DNA from: DATGPD01 sp031423015
Lineage (GTDB): Bacteria; Planctomycetota; UBA1135; UBA2386
Reading direction: 5' to 3'
Assembly: GCA_031423015.1 (NCBI GenBank)
Contig: JANPER010000270.1
Location: forward strand, 1 to 64,000
Length of the DNA stretch: 64,000 nucleotides
Positions 36,592-44,357 of the stretch are shown in pieces. The first letter of the stretch is position 1, and each line of letters begins with the position of its first letter. The notes below the pieces were generated by a model. It saw only the letters and a program-made list of their open reading frames with translations, was not told the origin of the DNA and made no database searches. The position numbers and the translations under genes were made by a program.

Positions 36592-38553
36592 TCACAAGAT
36601 GTCGAGCACGCCGGACAGCCCGTCGGTGAGCGAAGGTAGCGCCGCCGCGTAGTTGACGCCAAGCGACAGCGAGGCGTTCCACGGCAGGAGATCGTCGTCG
36701 ACGATGCCACCGACCGCCGCCGCCGCGAACGCGCGCGCCAGATCGGGGACGCGCTCGTCGCCGATCAACTTGGTCAGCGGCCCAAGGCAACCAGCGTCGC
36801 CCACTTGACCGAGTGCGCCCGCGACCGAACCGAGGGTGGCCACGTTGAGGTCGCCAGCCCGAAGCAGTTCGAGCAGGTAGGCCGCCGCGCCTCGGTCGCC
36901 GAGAATGCCGAGCGCCACCGCGAGTTGGCGCAGAAGATGCGGGCGCCGCAGCGCTCCCTTGGCCGTGTCGCGTAGCAACGGGACGGCGCCTTGGTCGCCG
37001 AGCAGCGCCAGGCCGATCCCGAGATAGCCGGCGAATTCGTCTTGTTGAGCGTTGTCCGCGAGCAAAGCTCGCATGCCAGACGCAGCACTCGCATGCCCCG
37101 CAAGCCCCAGAGCGATCGCGAAGGCACCGCGCGCGTCGGCAGTCTTCACCGTGTTGAGCGCCTCGAGCAGCTCGCGACCGACGATGCGGTCTTCACTGGC
37201 TTGCGCGCTGCCATGCGCTCGCGCGCGATGCCGCAGCACGCCGAGCGCCAAGGCGGCCCACGGCTTGACCGTCACCTTGTGCCCCTGTGCCAGGGTCTTG
37301 AGCAGGAAGGCACGGTTGTCGTCGCCGCCGATCTGCCCCAGCGCGATCAGCGCGAACGAGCGCGCCATGCGATCTTTGCCGAACTGCGCCAGTCGCCGCA
37401 GCGCCGCGCACGCGGCCTCGTCGGTTGGTCGCACCATGAAGCCCGCGGCGATGGCGGCTGATTGCGCGAACGCGACGGGTCGACTCTCGCGCTCCGCCAA
37501 CTCTTCGACGATGGCTTCCGTGTAGTTCACCGCGATGCCGCTGTCATCCAGCGCGAGGATGCGCGCCACGGCCAGCATCGCTTGCGCCTGCACGACCTGC
37601 TCACTCTTGCCAGCGCGTCGCATCGCGAACTGCCAAAGGCGATCGACCACGTCCTGCGTCAGAGTCCACGATTCCAACGAGCGCACATTCGGAGCGGGAC
37701 AAGCCAGACGCAGCCCGTGCACCGCGCCGAGCGCAAGGTCGAGGTCCTTGCCGGTGGTGCGCTCGAGAACACCGCGCAGGGCGGCGATGATCCGCCCGCG
37801 CAGCTTCATGTCATCGCAGTTCTCGGCGACGAGCCCGAGACCGTAGGCAGCAAACGTCCGCGTGCGGTCGTCGATGCGCTCGCGGTCAGTCAGCCGACGG
37901 CCGACGCGATCATCGGTCATGACGGCGAGCAGATCGTCGACCACCCACGGACGCCGCGAGATACCCAGGGCGAGGGCCGCCGTTTCACGCGTCTCTTGCA
38001 CGCCGTTGCGCAGACCCGCGACGAACAACTCGCGCAGTGCAGGCGCTGACGCGCTCGGCAAGATCTTGCCGAGCGCCACCAAGCACGCGGACGCGAGATC
38101 AGGCTGTCGCGTCGCTTGCAGCGTGCGGGAAAGCGCCGGCAGCAGCTCGCGATCGATTTGCTCGAGGGTCGGATGCGCGCCAGAGGCACGCGTCGCGGTG
38201 ACCGTGGCCTTGACCTGAAGGTAAGCGTCCTTGTTGAACTCCCACCACAGCTGCCAGCGGGTCTGCTCGCCTCCCGACGCCGCCGTCAAAGCAGCCGAAC
38301 CGCCCACCGGTTGCGCGTAGGAAGGAGCCGAACTCACACGAGGCCCCGCAGTGACGGGGCCACTCCGACCACCGGGGGCTGCGGGACCTCCCGCTCCCCC
38401 CGGCAACACCGCAGCACCGACCCCGACGCCTACCCCCGGGTTCACCGGAATCGGTGCACGGTAGCCGCCACCATGAGCTTCGAGGGGCGCAGCCAGAACA
38501 CTGATCGCGACCGCCACGATCGATCGACAAACCCAAACCGTGCGACGAACCAT
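36592..38553 (-). CDS. Exported HEAT-repeat protein
   Basis: The 653-residue protein begins with an Arg-rich n-region and hydrophobic segment (SIVAVAISVLAAPLEA). A Gly/Pro/Ala-rich linker runs to about 95, then a long array of helical repeats of about 35-40 residues extends to the end (for example RTFAAYGLGLVAENCD, MARSFALIALGQIGGD, LRQLAVALGILGDRGAAAYLLELL). HEAT/PBS-lyase-type repeats are protein-binding scaffolds. The ATG at 38553 is preferred over one at 38622 because it starts the signal-like segment. Its partner is unknown. Confidence 0.8.
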   Translation of the reverse strand: MVRRTVWVCRSIVAVAISVLAAPLEAHGGGYRAPIPVNPGVGVGVGAAVLPGGAGGPAAPGGRSGPVTAGPRVSSAPSYAQPVGGSAALTAASGGEQTRWQLWWEFNKDAYLQVKATVTATRASGAHPTLEQIDRELLPALSRTLQATRQPDLASACLVALGKILPSASAPALRELFVAGLRNGVQETRETAALALGISRRPWVVDDLLAVMTDDRVGRRLTDRERIDDRTRTFAAYGLGLVAENCDDMKLRGRIIAALRGVLERTTGKDLDLALGAVHGLRLACPAPNVRSLESWTLTQDVVDRLWQFAMRRAGKSEQVVQAQAMLAVARILALDDSGIAVNYTEAIVEELAERESRPVAFAQSAAIAAGFMVRPTDEAACAALRRLAQFGKDRMARSFALIALGQIGGDDNRAFLLKTLAQGHKVTVKPWAALALGVLRHRARAHGSAQASEDRIVGRELLEALNTVKTADARGAFAIALGLAGHASAASGMRALLADNAQQDEFAGYLGIGLALLGDQGAVPLLRDTAKGALRRPHLLRQLAVALGILGDRGAAAYLLELLRAGDLNVATLGSVAGALGQVGDAGCLGPLTKLIGDERVPDLARAFAAAAVGGIVDDDLLPWNASLSLGVNYAAALPSLTDGLSGVLDIL

Positions 38554-38699
38554 GAGTGGCGCCGTCAAGCGCCGAAGCCAGAGACGAAGAACAGCCCGAG
38601 GCGGGATTCCACGCTCAAGCAAGTCTCAGCCTACCGGTTCTCTCGATCCCCGCCGCCTCTGATCCCGCAACACACACCCCGAGGAATCGCATCGAACTT

Positions 38700-38723
38700 C
38701 CGCGGGCGCGGCAGCGCCCGCGG
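38700..38723 (-). terminator. GC hairpin downstream of the tRNA-Arg region
   Basis: Perfect 10-base arms ccgcgggcgc and gcgcccgcgg flank loop ggca. It lies 55 bp past the tRNA-Arg 3' end in the direction of transcription. No T-run is present, so termination is possible but not certain. Confidence 0.45.
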
Positions 38724-38732
38724 TGCTCGCCA

Positions 38733-38797
38733 GATTCCTGCCGGGCCTGCCATCTGCTGCGCTACCGCGCAGCAGATTGGCACGCCCGGCAGGAATC
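38733..38797. repeat. 31-bp quasi-palindrome overlapping the tRNA-Arg 3' end
   Basis: The left half (38733-38762) is the reverse complement of 38767-38797 with one mismatch and one missing base. The loop is tacc. The right half includes the last 20 bases of the tRNA gene (T-arm, acceptor, CCA), so that 3' end exists twice, head to head. The transcript would form a very stable hairpin that competes with the T-arm. It could act as a terminator or have arisen by template switching. Confidence 0.85.
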
Positions 38798-38854
38798 GAA
38801 CCTGCGACCTACGGCTTAGAAGGCCGTCGCTCTATCCAACTGAGCTACGGGCGC
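38778..38854 (-). tRNA. tRNA-Arg (anticodon UCU), CCA encoded
   Basis: On the minus strand: acceptor GCGCCCG with CGGGCGT, D-stem GCTC/GAGC, anticodon stem ACGGC/GCCGT around CTTCTAA (anticodon TCT), T-stem GCAGG/CCTGC with loop TTCGATT. Discriminator G is followed by CCA. The first pair is again G-U. It reads AGA/AGG codons, rare in this GC-rich genome. Confidence 0.96.
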
Positions 38855-39004
38855 CCAGGGTGGAGAATAGGCGAACCAACGGCCGCGACCCAGCGCCGCG
38901 CCCGATCACCGCACCCAAGGTTCGCACCCAAGGCGGTACCCAGTTCTCAAGCGCGAGTCGCCAACGACTCCCCAGGTCATCAAGTCCCGAACAGCAACCC
39001 CGAC

Positions 39005-39499
39005 CTATTGACCCTTGATACGCGACACCTCTCCAGGCTCCATCGGCATCGGGGTGGTCGGAATGGCGAGTTGGGTCACGGCGTCGTGCCGTCCGAGATC
39101 AGAGCGGTACGCCATCACAGTGGTCGACTTGGCGCCATCGGCATGCACCCACCAGTCCTGGCCTACGGGGCTGCGCTCGATTCCGATGATCTCAGAGTAG
39201 GGCCGGTCGTTCGGCCAGCTCAGGGGCGCCGGGTCAACGGCTCCGTTGAGGGCCGCGACGTAGGTTCCATTGGGCAGACGCAACAACTTGCGCTTGGCCT
39301 CGGCGTCGGGGTTAGAGACCGTGGGTGGCGCCGTCCGGCGCGCGCTGAGGGACGCGGCCTCAGGCTGGGGTGTTGGCTTGGCGTCGACGGCGACGGACGC
39401 AGGCGCCGAACTCGTGGCGCGGCTCTGGCCAGGCCACAGCCAAAGGACCGCGCCAACAGCCGCACAAAGGACGAGACCAACCGGGAGAGTCGAGTTCAT
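39005..39499 (-). CDS. Small membrane-anchored protein, paralogue of 6432-7022
   Basis: The 164-residue protein has an N-terminal anchor (LPVGLVLCAAVGAVLWLW), an Ala/Pro-rich linker to about 68 and a domain with LPNGTYVAALNGAVD and QDWWVHADGAKSTTVMAYRSD. These match the paralogue's PDGRHLPLLNGVAS and WEWYEHADGSLTTSRPQRATD in order and spacing. The neighbouring gene across a 301-bp gap (divergent) encodes a secreted protein similar in size to that paralogue's neighbour. Function is unknown. Confidence 0.68.
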   Translation of the reverse strand: MNSTLPVGLVLCAAVGAVLWLWPGQSRATSSAPASVAVDAKPTPQPEAASLSARRTAPPTVSNPDAEAKRKLLRLPNGTYVAALNGAVDPAPLSWPNDRPYSEIIGIERSPVGQDWWVHADGAKSTTVMAYRSDLGRHDAVTQLAIPTTPMPMEPGEVSRIKGQ

Positions 39500-39800
39500 A
39501 CTGAGAGAGAGTCTAGTCCGGAGGGGCGAAGAGAACGAGGCGGCCCTCTTACGGCGTCACGAATCGAGACGATCGCGGGTCGTGGCACGCGAGCGCGGTT
39601 CGGGCCCCCCATCTCTCGACGGCCCTTGACAACTCCGCAGAAATACAATCACCTGCGAAACCTGAGTGGGGATGCCGCTCGTCTACTCGGCTGGGCGAGT
39701 ATCCTTACTCAACTCGTCTGGCCACCTGTTCGACCTGACCTCATGTTGAGGTGGGTCGGAGGTGTCGCCTTGCTCACACACTTCTAGGAGTCCTGTCAGG
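39500..39800. other. Divergent intergenic region with three dyads
   Basis: No gene is seen in these 301 bp. They hold gagta-tcct-tactc (39697-39710), acctca-tgt-tgaggt (39738-39752), and a TTGACA at 39626-39631 with TACAAT at 39644-39649. The 12-bp spacing between those two is too short for a standard sigma70 promoter. AGGAG at 39786-39790 is a fair ribosome site for the 39801 start. Confidence 0.5.
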
Positions 39801-40919
39801 ATGCGTTCCCTTCTCCTCGCTTCGCTCGTATTCGCCTCGTCGGCCGCGGCGCAGACCGCCGCCAACCATTTCTTGATCTACAACGAAGTCTGCACGAACT
39901 TCACCTCGCGCGGCTCGCTGGGGATGTTTGGTGGCAACAACCTGATCCAGGTGCCTGGTGACCGCTTCTCCGGTATCGGCCATGACGCCTCCGGCGGCGG
40001 CACCAAGCTCCTCGGGTTCCGCAGCATTCTGCAGGATCAGAACGCAGCGACGGTGGAGGCGTACAGCTACATCATCCGCGCCGACAGTGGGGGCGCGCCC
40101 GATCCGAACGCGGGGGGGATCCTGTTCCAGACCGCGGCCATCAACAGCCCAGGCGGCTCGGGGATCCTCGCGTGGAACGTCTTCACAGACCTCGGGACCC
40201 CAGCGACGACCGCTCTGCCCACTACGCCGGGCACCACGTTCTACTACGGGATGGATTGGGGCCCATCGGGTTGGACGGCGGACGGTCTGTCGACGCACAT
40301 CAACACCTACTACCCGTTGGCCGGCAACACCTGCGGTCTTACGCGAACGGACAACCCGGCGCCAACCGGCGTGCCGAATCTGACCTGGAACCTCATCACC
40401 GGCGCTGCCAGCGCGACCCAGCCCGGCGTGTTCCGTAGCCCTCGCTACGAGCTCAAGCTCGAAGCCGCCGTCTTGAACCTCGGCAACGTCGATACGAATC
40501 TGGCCACCGACCCGACTTGGACCTGCTTCTGCGGCGCGACCACCCGCAGCTTCGGTTGTGGCGGCATGTATCCGCAGAACGGCGGCTCGCGCGTCGACGG
40601 GATGGACTTCCGCGTCAGGAACTTCAACTACCCGATGGGACTCTACGCCCTCTTCCTCGGCGAGCCTGGGGCCGCCTTCAACCTCGCCCCGATTTTCGCG
40701 GGCAATCTCTACCTCAACCTAGCCGGCCCGAACATCCCCTTCACTCAACTGAGTAGCGGCAGCCTCGACGCGGCCGGCCAAGGCATTGGCACGATCGTTC
40801 CGCCCAACTTCTTTCCGCCGTCGTTCCGCAACTTCCGGCTGGACTTCCAGGCCTTCACCCTCGGCGCCGGCTTCCCCGGCATGATGACCAACAGCGCCGC
40901 CACTTCTTGGCTGCCGTAG
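39801..40919 (+). CDS. Secreted protein of unknown function
   Basis: The 372-residue product has a signal peptide (MRSLLLASLVFASSAAAQ) and a beta-rich mature chain with two Cys-containing stretches (GNTCGLT; TCFCGATTRSFGCGGM). It ends in FRNFRLDFQAFTLGAGFPGMMTNS, similar in style to the 5311-6435 protein. No enzyme motif is seen. Start choice rests on the signal peptide and AGGAG 10 bases upstream. A 15-bp-stem hairpin follows the stop. Confidence 0.75.
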   Translation: MRSLLLASLVFASSAAAQTAANHFLIYNEVCTNFTSRGSLGMFGGNNLIQVPGDRFSGIGHDASGGGTKLLGFRSILQDQNAATVEAYSYIIRADSGGAPDPNAGGILFQTAAINSPGGSGILAWNVFTDLGTPATTALPTTPGTTFYYGMDWGPSGWTADGLSTHINTYYPLAGNTCGLTRTDNPAPTGVPNLTWNLITGAASATQPGVFRSPRYELKLEAAVLNLGNVDTNLATDPTWTCFCGATTRSFGCGGMYPQNGGSRVDGMDFRVRNFNYPMGLYALFLGEPGAAFNLAPIFAGNLYLNLAGPNIPFTQLSSGSLDAAGQGIGTIVPPNFFPPSFRNFRLDFQAFTLGAGFPGMMTNSAATSWLP

Positions 40920-40957
40920 TGTGAGACTGCACCGGGGCGCAACCCCGTTGTGGTAAG

Positions 40958-40991
40958 AACCGGGCTGCGCGGCTCCCCGCGCAGCCCGGTT
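40958..40991 (+). terminator. Strong stem-loop terminator candidate
   Basis: Perfect 15-base arms (aaccgggctgcgcgg and its complement) enclose loop ctcc. It starts 39 bp after the secreted-protein stop. The following bases are cgcgttt, so the T-tract is short. It could serve either strand, since the gene at 41055-41336 converges on it. Confidence 0.7.
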
Positions 40992-41054
40992 CGCGTTTAG
41001 GGCCGGCCCGGATTCGCACGACGACCCGGGATCATCGCGGCCGGGCTACCAGCG

Positions 41055-41336
41055 TCAGCTATCGCTAGCCTTGCCCCTGCTTGGCGCCGACTCCGCCCGA
41101 ACGTTGGGCATCGCTCCTTGGATGCGTCGCCACTCCGCACGCGCCATCGGCAGAGTCAAGAAGCCGAGGCTAACACCGGTCAGCACCGCACCGAGGCTGA
41201 AGAGGCGGTGGCTGAGCATCATGGCCAAGCCAGCGAAGAACGCGATCCAGGCGAGATCGAAGTGGCGACCACGCCTCGCGGCGTGCGCAAATCCCCACAC
41301 CACGACCGCGACAACGATCAGTTCGCCCAGGACCAT
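41055..41336 (-). CDS. Small membrane protein of unknown function
   Basis: The 93-residue protein has two or three hydrophobic helices (LIVVAVVVWGFAHAA, FDLAWIAFFAGLAMML, LGAVLTGVSLGFLTLP) and a polar C-terminal tail. It lies 54 bp downstream of rpmB on the same strand. Coding status is supported by the clean membrane-protein pattern only. Confidence 0.5.
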   Translation of the reverse strand: MVLGELIVVAVVVWGFAHAARRGRHFDLAWIAFFAGLAMMLSHRLFSLGAVLTGVSLGFLTLPMARAEWRRIQGAMPNVRAESAPSRGKASDS

Positions 41337-41390
41337 GGGCGCGGGCTACGACAGTCAGGAAAGGCTATTCAGCCTTCAACCCTCCTGCGG

Positions 41391-41714
41391 TCACTTCTTC
41401 TTGTCGATGGGCAGCGCTGCCAACTCGTTGCGGTGGCGCCCACGCAGTGCCTTGACCAAAGGAAAGCTCTCGACCTTGTCGCCCCGACGCAACGTCAGCT
41501 TGCCGGACTTGATGACCTTGGTCGACACCTTGACTCGCAGGACGCGGCCGTCGGGCGTCAGCACGCGGATGGTGTGAATGTTGGCCTTGAACTTACGCTT
41601 GGCGCGGCCGGTTACGCGGCGACCGACGCCGCCCTTCTTCTTGGCCAAACCGCGACGGGCGACGGTGTTGCCAACACGCGTGCGGCGACCAGTGACTTCG
41701 CAGACTCGGGACAT
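41391..41714 (-). CDS. rpmB: 50S ribosomal protein bL28
   Basis: The 107-residue protein begins MSRVCEVTGRRTRVGNTVAR, the classic bL28 N-terminus, with RAKRKFKANIHTIRV and VSTKVIKSGKL following. It is longer than most bL28 proteins (about 60-80 residues) because of a C-terminal extension rich in Arg/Lys. It is part of the large subunit near the exit-tRNA site. The four-cysteine zinc pattern of some bL28 forms is absent (one Cys). Confidence 0.95.
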   Translation of the reverse strand: MSRVCEVTGRRTRVGNTVARRGLAKKKGGVGRRVTGRAKRKFKANIHTIRVLTPDGRVLRVKVSTKVIKSGKLTLRRGDKVESFPLVKALRGRHRNELAALPIDKKK

Positions 41715-41838
41715 GTGAGTGCTCTAAAACGGGCGGCGAAGCGTAGCCAGGGGCGAGCGGCAAGCAAGAAAACAAGGCGGCAAGCCAGAAGGTCGCCTCC
41801 GAGCCGGAGGCTCGCGGCCGCAGGGTAGATCGCGAGGA

Positions 41839-43317
41839 GTGCCCTCCGAGGCTACTGTTTCCTTGGAAGATTGCCACTGGCGCCCGCCGCCGTGGACGCG
41901 GAGAGTGCCACGAAGGCTCACTCGCACAAGCGCATTGACAAACCGATCTCGATTCCCGTGGTGGATGATCTTGGTGAATGGCGTGGTCGCGTTCGGGATC
42001 ACCGTGTTCACCATCGAGTTCTGGCTGGGCCGCGCCGACGACCTGCCGGAAAAGGAACTGCGCATGCTCCGCCTGGTGTTCCGGCAGGTGATGCAGGATC
42101 ACGTCGAGCCGCACGCCCCCGACGAGCTTTTGCGCTTCGCCATCGACGGCATGGTCGAGGGCCTGCACGACAAGCACAGCAAGTTCGTACCGGGCGACCG
42201 GGCGCGTGCCTTCGACAGCGAAACGACCGGCGAGTACCAGGGGATCGGCATCGGCATCGTCCCCGACCACATCCCCATCACCGTGCGCTATCTGTTGGAG
42301 GACAGCCCGGCCGAACGCGGCGGCATCGCGGTCGGCGATCGCATCGTGCAGATCGACGGCGAAAGGCTCGACCAGGTTACCAAGAGCAACGTCATGGAGG
42401 AGGCTCGGCGACGGTTACTCGGGGCTCCGGGCAGCACCGTCAGGGTCGTGGTTCAGCGCGGCTCTGATGTCGAGACCGAGGTCGAGTTGACGCGCGGCGT
42501 CCAGGGCACCAGCGTGAAGTGGGCGCGCCTTGTCGATCAGCAGGCGCGCATCGGGTACCTCTACGTATCCGCGTTCCAGCAACGCACCGCCGCCGAACTG
42601 GATCACGAGTTGCGGTTCCTGGAAGAGCAGGCCGGCGGCGCGCTGGAAGGTCTCGTCCTCGACCTGCGCCACAACCCAGGCGGCCTGCTGACCGAGAGCA
42701 TCGCCGTCGCCAACCGCTTCCTGACGCGCGGCAACATCGTGTCTCTCCGGGCACGCGGCGATGTCGAACACGCCCGCCACGATGTCGATCCGAGCAAGAC
42801 CACGCACCCTAGTCTGCCGCTCGTGCTGTTGGTCAACGATGACAGCGCAAGTGCGAGCGAAGTGCTGTGCGGCGCCTTGCAGGATCACCAACGCGCCGCG
42901 GTGGTCGGCGCGCAGACCTACGGCAAGGCGGTCGTGCAGAGCATCTACCGTTGGGACGGCCTCGACTTCCGACTCAAGCTGACCACGTCGCGCTATCTCA
43001 CGCCAAATGGACGATCGTTGGGGCGAATCGAACGGGGCCGCGACGGCAAGCCCGAGGGCGGCATCACCCCCGACGTCGAGGTTGCTTTGCCGCCGAAGGT
43101 CGGAGAAGCCGCAAGGGTGCGCTTGCAGGACTTTGAAGTGCCGCGGCGCTACAAGGCGGCCGCGGCGGCGCTGGCCCTTGAACTCGGGTTCGAGGGTGAA
43201 GCCGAACCGCTCGGTCCCGAGCAAGACGCGCAGCTCGGTCGCGCGCTCGAAGTGCTCCGCGAGCGGATGGCCCGGGCGGCGCCGGAGGCTGGCAACTCCG
43301 CCGAGAGCAAACGGTGA
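41839..43317 (+). CDS. S41 family C-terminal processing protease with PDZ
   Basis: The 492-residue protein has a membrane anchor (WWMILVNGVVAFGITVFTIEFWLG, about 41-64) and an N-terminal helical domain (HDKHSKFVPG). A PDZ domain follows (YQGIGIGIVPD to DSPAERGGIAVGDRIVQIDG), then the S41 core with LDLRHNPGG, catalytic Ser in NDDSASASE (about 335-343) and Lys in TYGKAVVQS (about 361). It should trim or degrade periplasmic proteins. The start is uncertain: GTG 41839 is longest, and GTG or TTG codons nearer the anchor are possible. Confidence 0.88.
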   Translation: MPSEATVSLEDCHWRPPPWTRRVPRRLTRTSALTNRSRFPWWMILVNGVVAFGITVFTIEFWLGRADDLPEKELRMLRLVFRQVMQDHVEPHAPDELLRFAIDGMVEGLHDKHSKFVPGDRARAFDSETTGEYQGIGIGIVPDHIPITVRYLLEDSPAERGGIAVGDRIVQIDGERLDQVTKSNVMEEARRRLLGAPGSTVRVVVQRGSDVETEVELTRGVQGTSVKWARLVDQQARIGYLYVSAFQQRTAAELDHELRFLEEQAGGALEGLVLDLRHNPGGLLTESIAVANRFLTRGNIVSLRARGDVEHARHDVDPSKTTHPSLPLVLLVNDDSASASEVLCGALQDHQRAAVVGAQTYGKAVVQSIYRWDGLDFRLKLTTSRYLTPNGRSLGRIERGRDGKPEGGITPDVEVALPPKVGEAARVRLQDFEVPRRYKAAAAALALELGFEGEAEPLGPEQDAQLGRALEVLRERMARAAPEAGNSAESKR

Positions 43318-44351
43318 CCTCCACGTCGCTGGTCTTGGGCATCGAGTCCTCGTGCGACGAGACCGCCGCCGCAGTGGTACGCGATGGCCGAACCGTACTC
43401 AGCAACGTCATCGCGTCGCAGGACGACCTGCACGCGCGTTACCGCGGCGTGGTGCCAGAGATCGCCAGCCGCTCACACATGCAACGCATCCTGCCGACGC
43501 TGCGCACTGCGTTGACCACGGCAGGCGCGGCGCCGCACGACCTCACCGGCATCGCCGTCACCCACCGACCAGGCATGATCGGCTGCCTCTTGGTGGGCGT
43601 CGCCGCAGCCAAGGCGCTGAGCTGGAGTTTTCGGCGACCGCTGATCGGCGTCGACCATGTGCAGGCGCACATACACGCGGCGTTCATGGTCAGGCCCGAT
43701 GCGCCGTTGCCCATGTTGGCGTTGGTCGCCTCCGGCGGGCACACGGCGCTGTACCGGGTCGATGCCCCCGGCGCAGCTACGCGTCTTGGCGCCACGCGCG
43801 ACGACGCCGCCGGCGAAGCCCTCGACAAGGCCGCGGCGCTGCTGGGCCTGCCCTACCCAGGCGGACCCTCGATCCAAGCTGCGGCGCGCGCCGGCAATCC
43901 GCGCGCGGTTGCTTTCCCGCGCGCGCTTCTGGCCCCCGACTCCCTCGACTTCTCGTTCAGCGGCGTCAAGACTTCGTTGCTCCAGCACCTCGAGAAACGC
44001 GGCTTCTCCGCCGAGCGGCGACCAAGCGACTCAGAACTCGCCGACCTCGCTGCTTCGTATCAGGCGGCGGTCGTCGACGTGATGGTGGTGAAGCTGGCAC
44101 GCGCGGCCAAGGCCAGCGGCGCGCGCAGCCTGTCGATCGGCGGCGGTGTGGCGCGCAACGAACGCTTGCGCGCTGAGATCGAAGCACACCCAGAACTGCG
44201 GGCGCTCACCGCGGTGTTCCCCCCCCTTGATCTCTGCTCCGACAACGCGGCGATGGTGGCAGGTCTCGGCGCCCACCTGCTGGCGCGCGGTGAAGAGTCG
44301 ACGCTCGGCCTCGAAGCCCTCGCTACAGCGCGCAGCTCGCGCGCGAGTTGA
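43314..44351 (+). CDS. tsaD: tRNA N6-adenosine threonylcarbamoyltransferase TsaD
   Basis: The 345-residue protein transfers the threonylcarbamoyl group to A37 of ANN-decoding tRNAs. It shows LGIESSCDETAAAVV at the N-terminus, the metal motif HVQAHIHAAF (about 114-123), GGHTALY and the nucleotide-site segment SIGGGVARNERLR. The GTG start at 43314 overlaps the S41 protease stop (GTGA). tsaB, tsaC and tsaE are not in the window. Confidence 0.95.
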   Translation: MTSTSLVLGIESSCDETAAAVVRDGRTVLSNVIASQDDLHARYRGVVPEIASRSHMQRILPTLRTALTTAGAAPHDLTGIAVTHRPGMIGCLLVGVAAAKALSWSFRRPLIGVDHVQAHIHAAFMVRPDAPLPMLALVASGGHTALYRVDAPGAATRLGATRDDAAGEALDKAAALLGLPYPGGPSIQAAARAGNPRAVAFPRALLAPDSLDFSFSGVKTSLLQHLEKRGFSAERRPSDSELADLAASYQAAVVDVMVVKLARAAKASGARSLSIGGGVARNERLRAEIEAHPELRALTAVFPPLDLCSDNAAMVAGLGAHLLARGEESTLGLEALATARSSRAS

Positions 44352-44357
44352 CGTTGG

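Noticed and set aside
38733..38854. tRNA-Arg as an integration site with an att duplication
   Set aside because: The repeated 3' end is inverted and adjacent, not direct and distant, and no integrase gene is present.
39626..39649. TTGACA and TACAAT as a sigma70 promoter for the secreted-protein gene
   Set aside because: The spacer is only 12 bp, too short for normal recognition. It is listed only as a curiosity.
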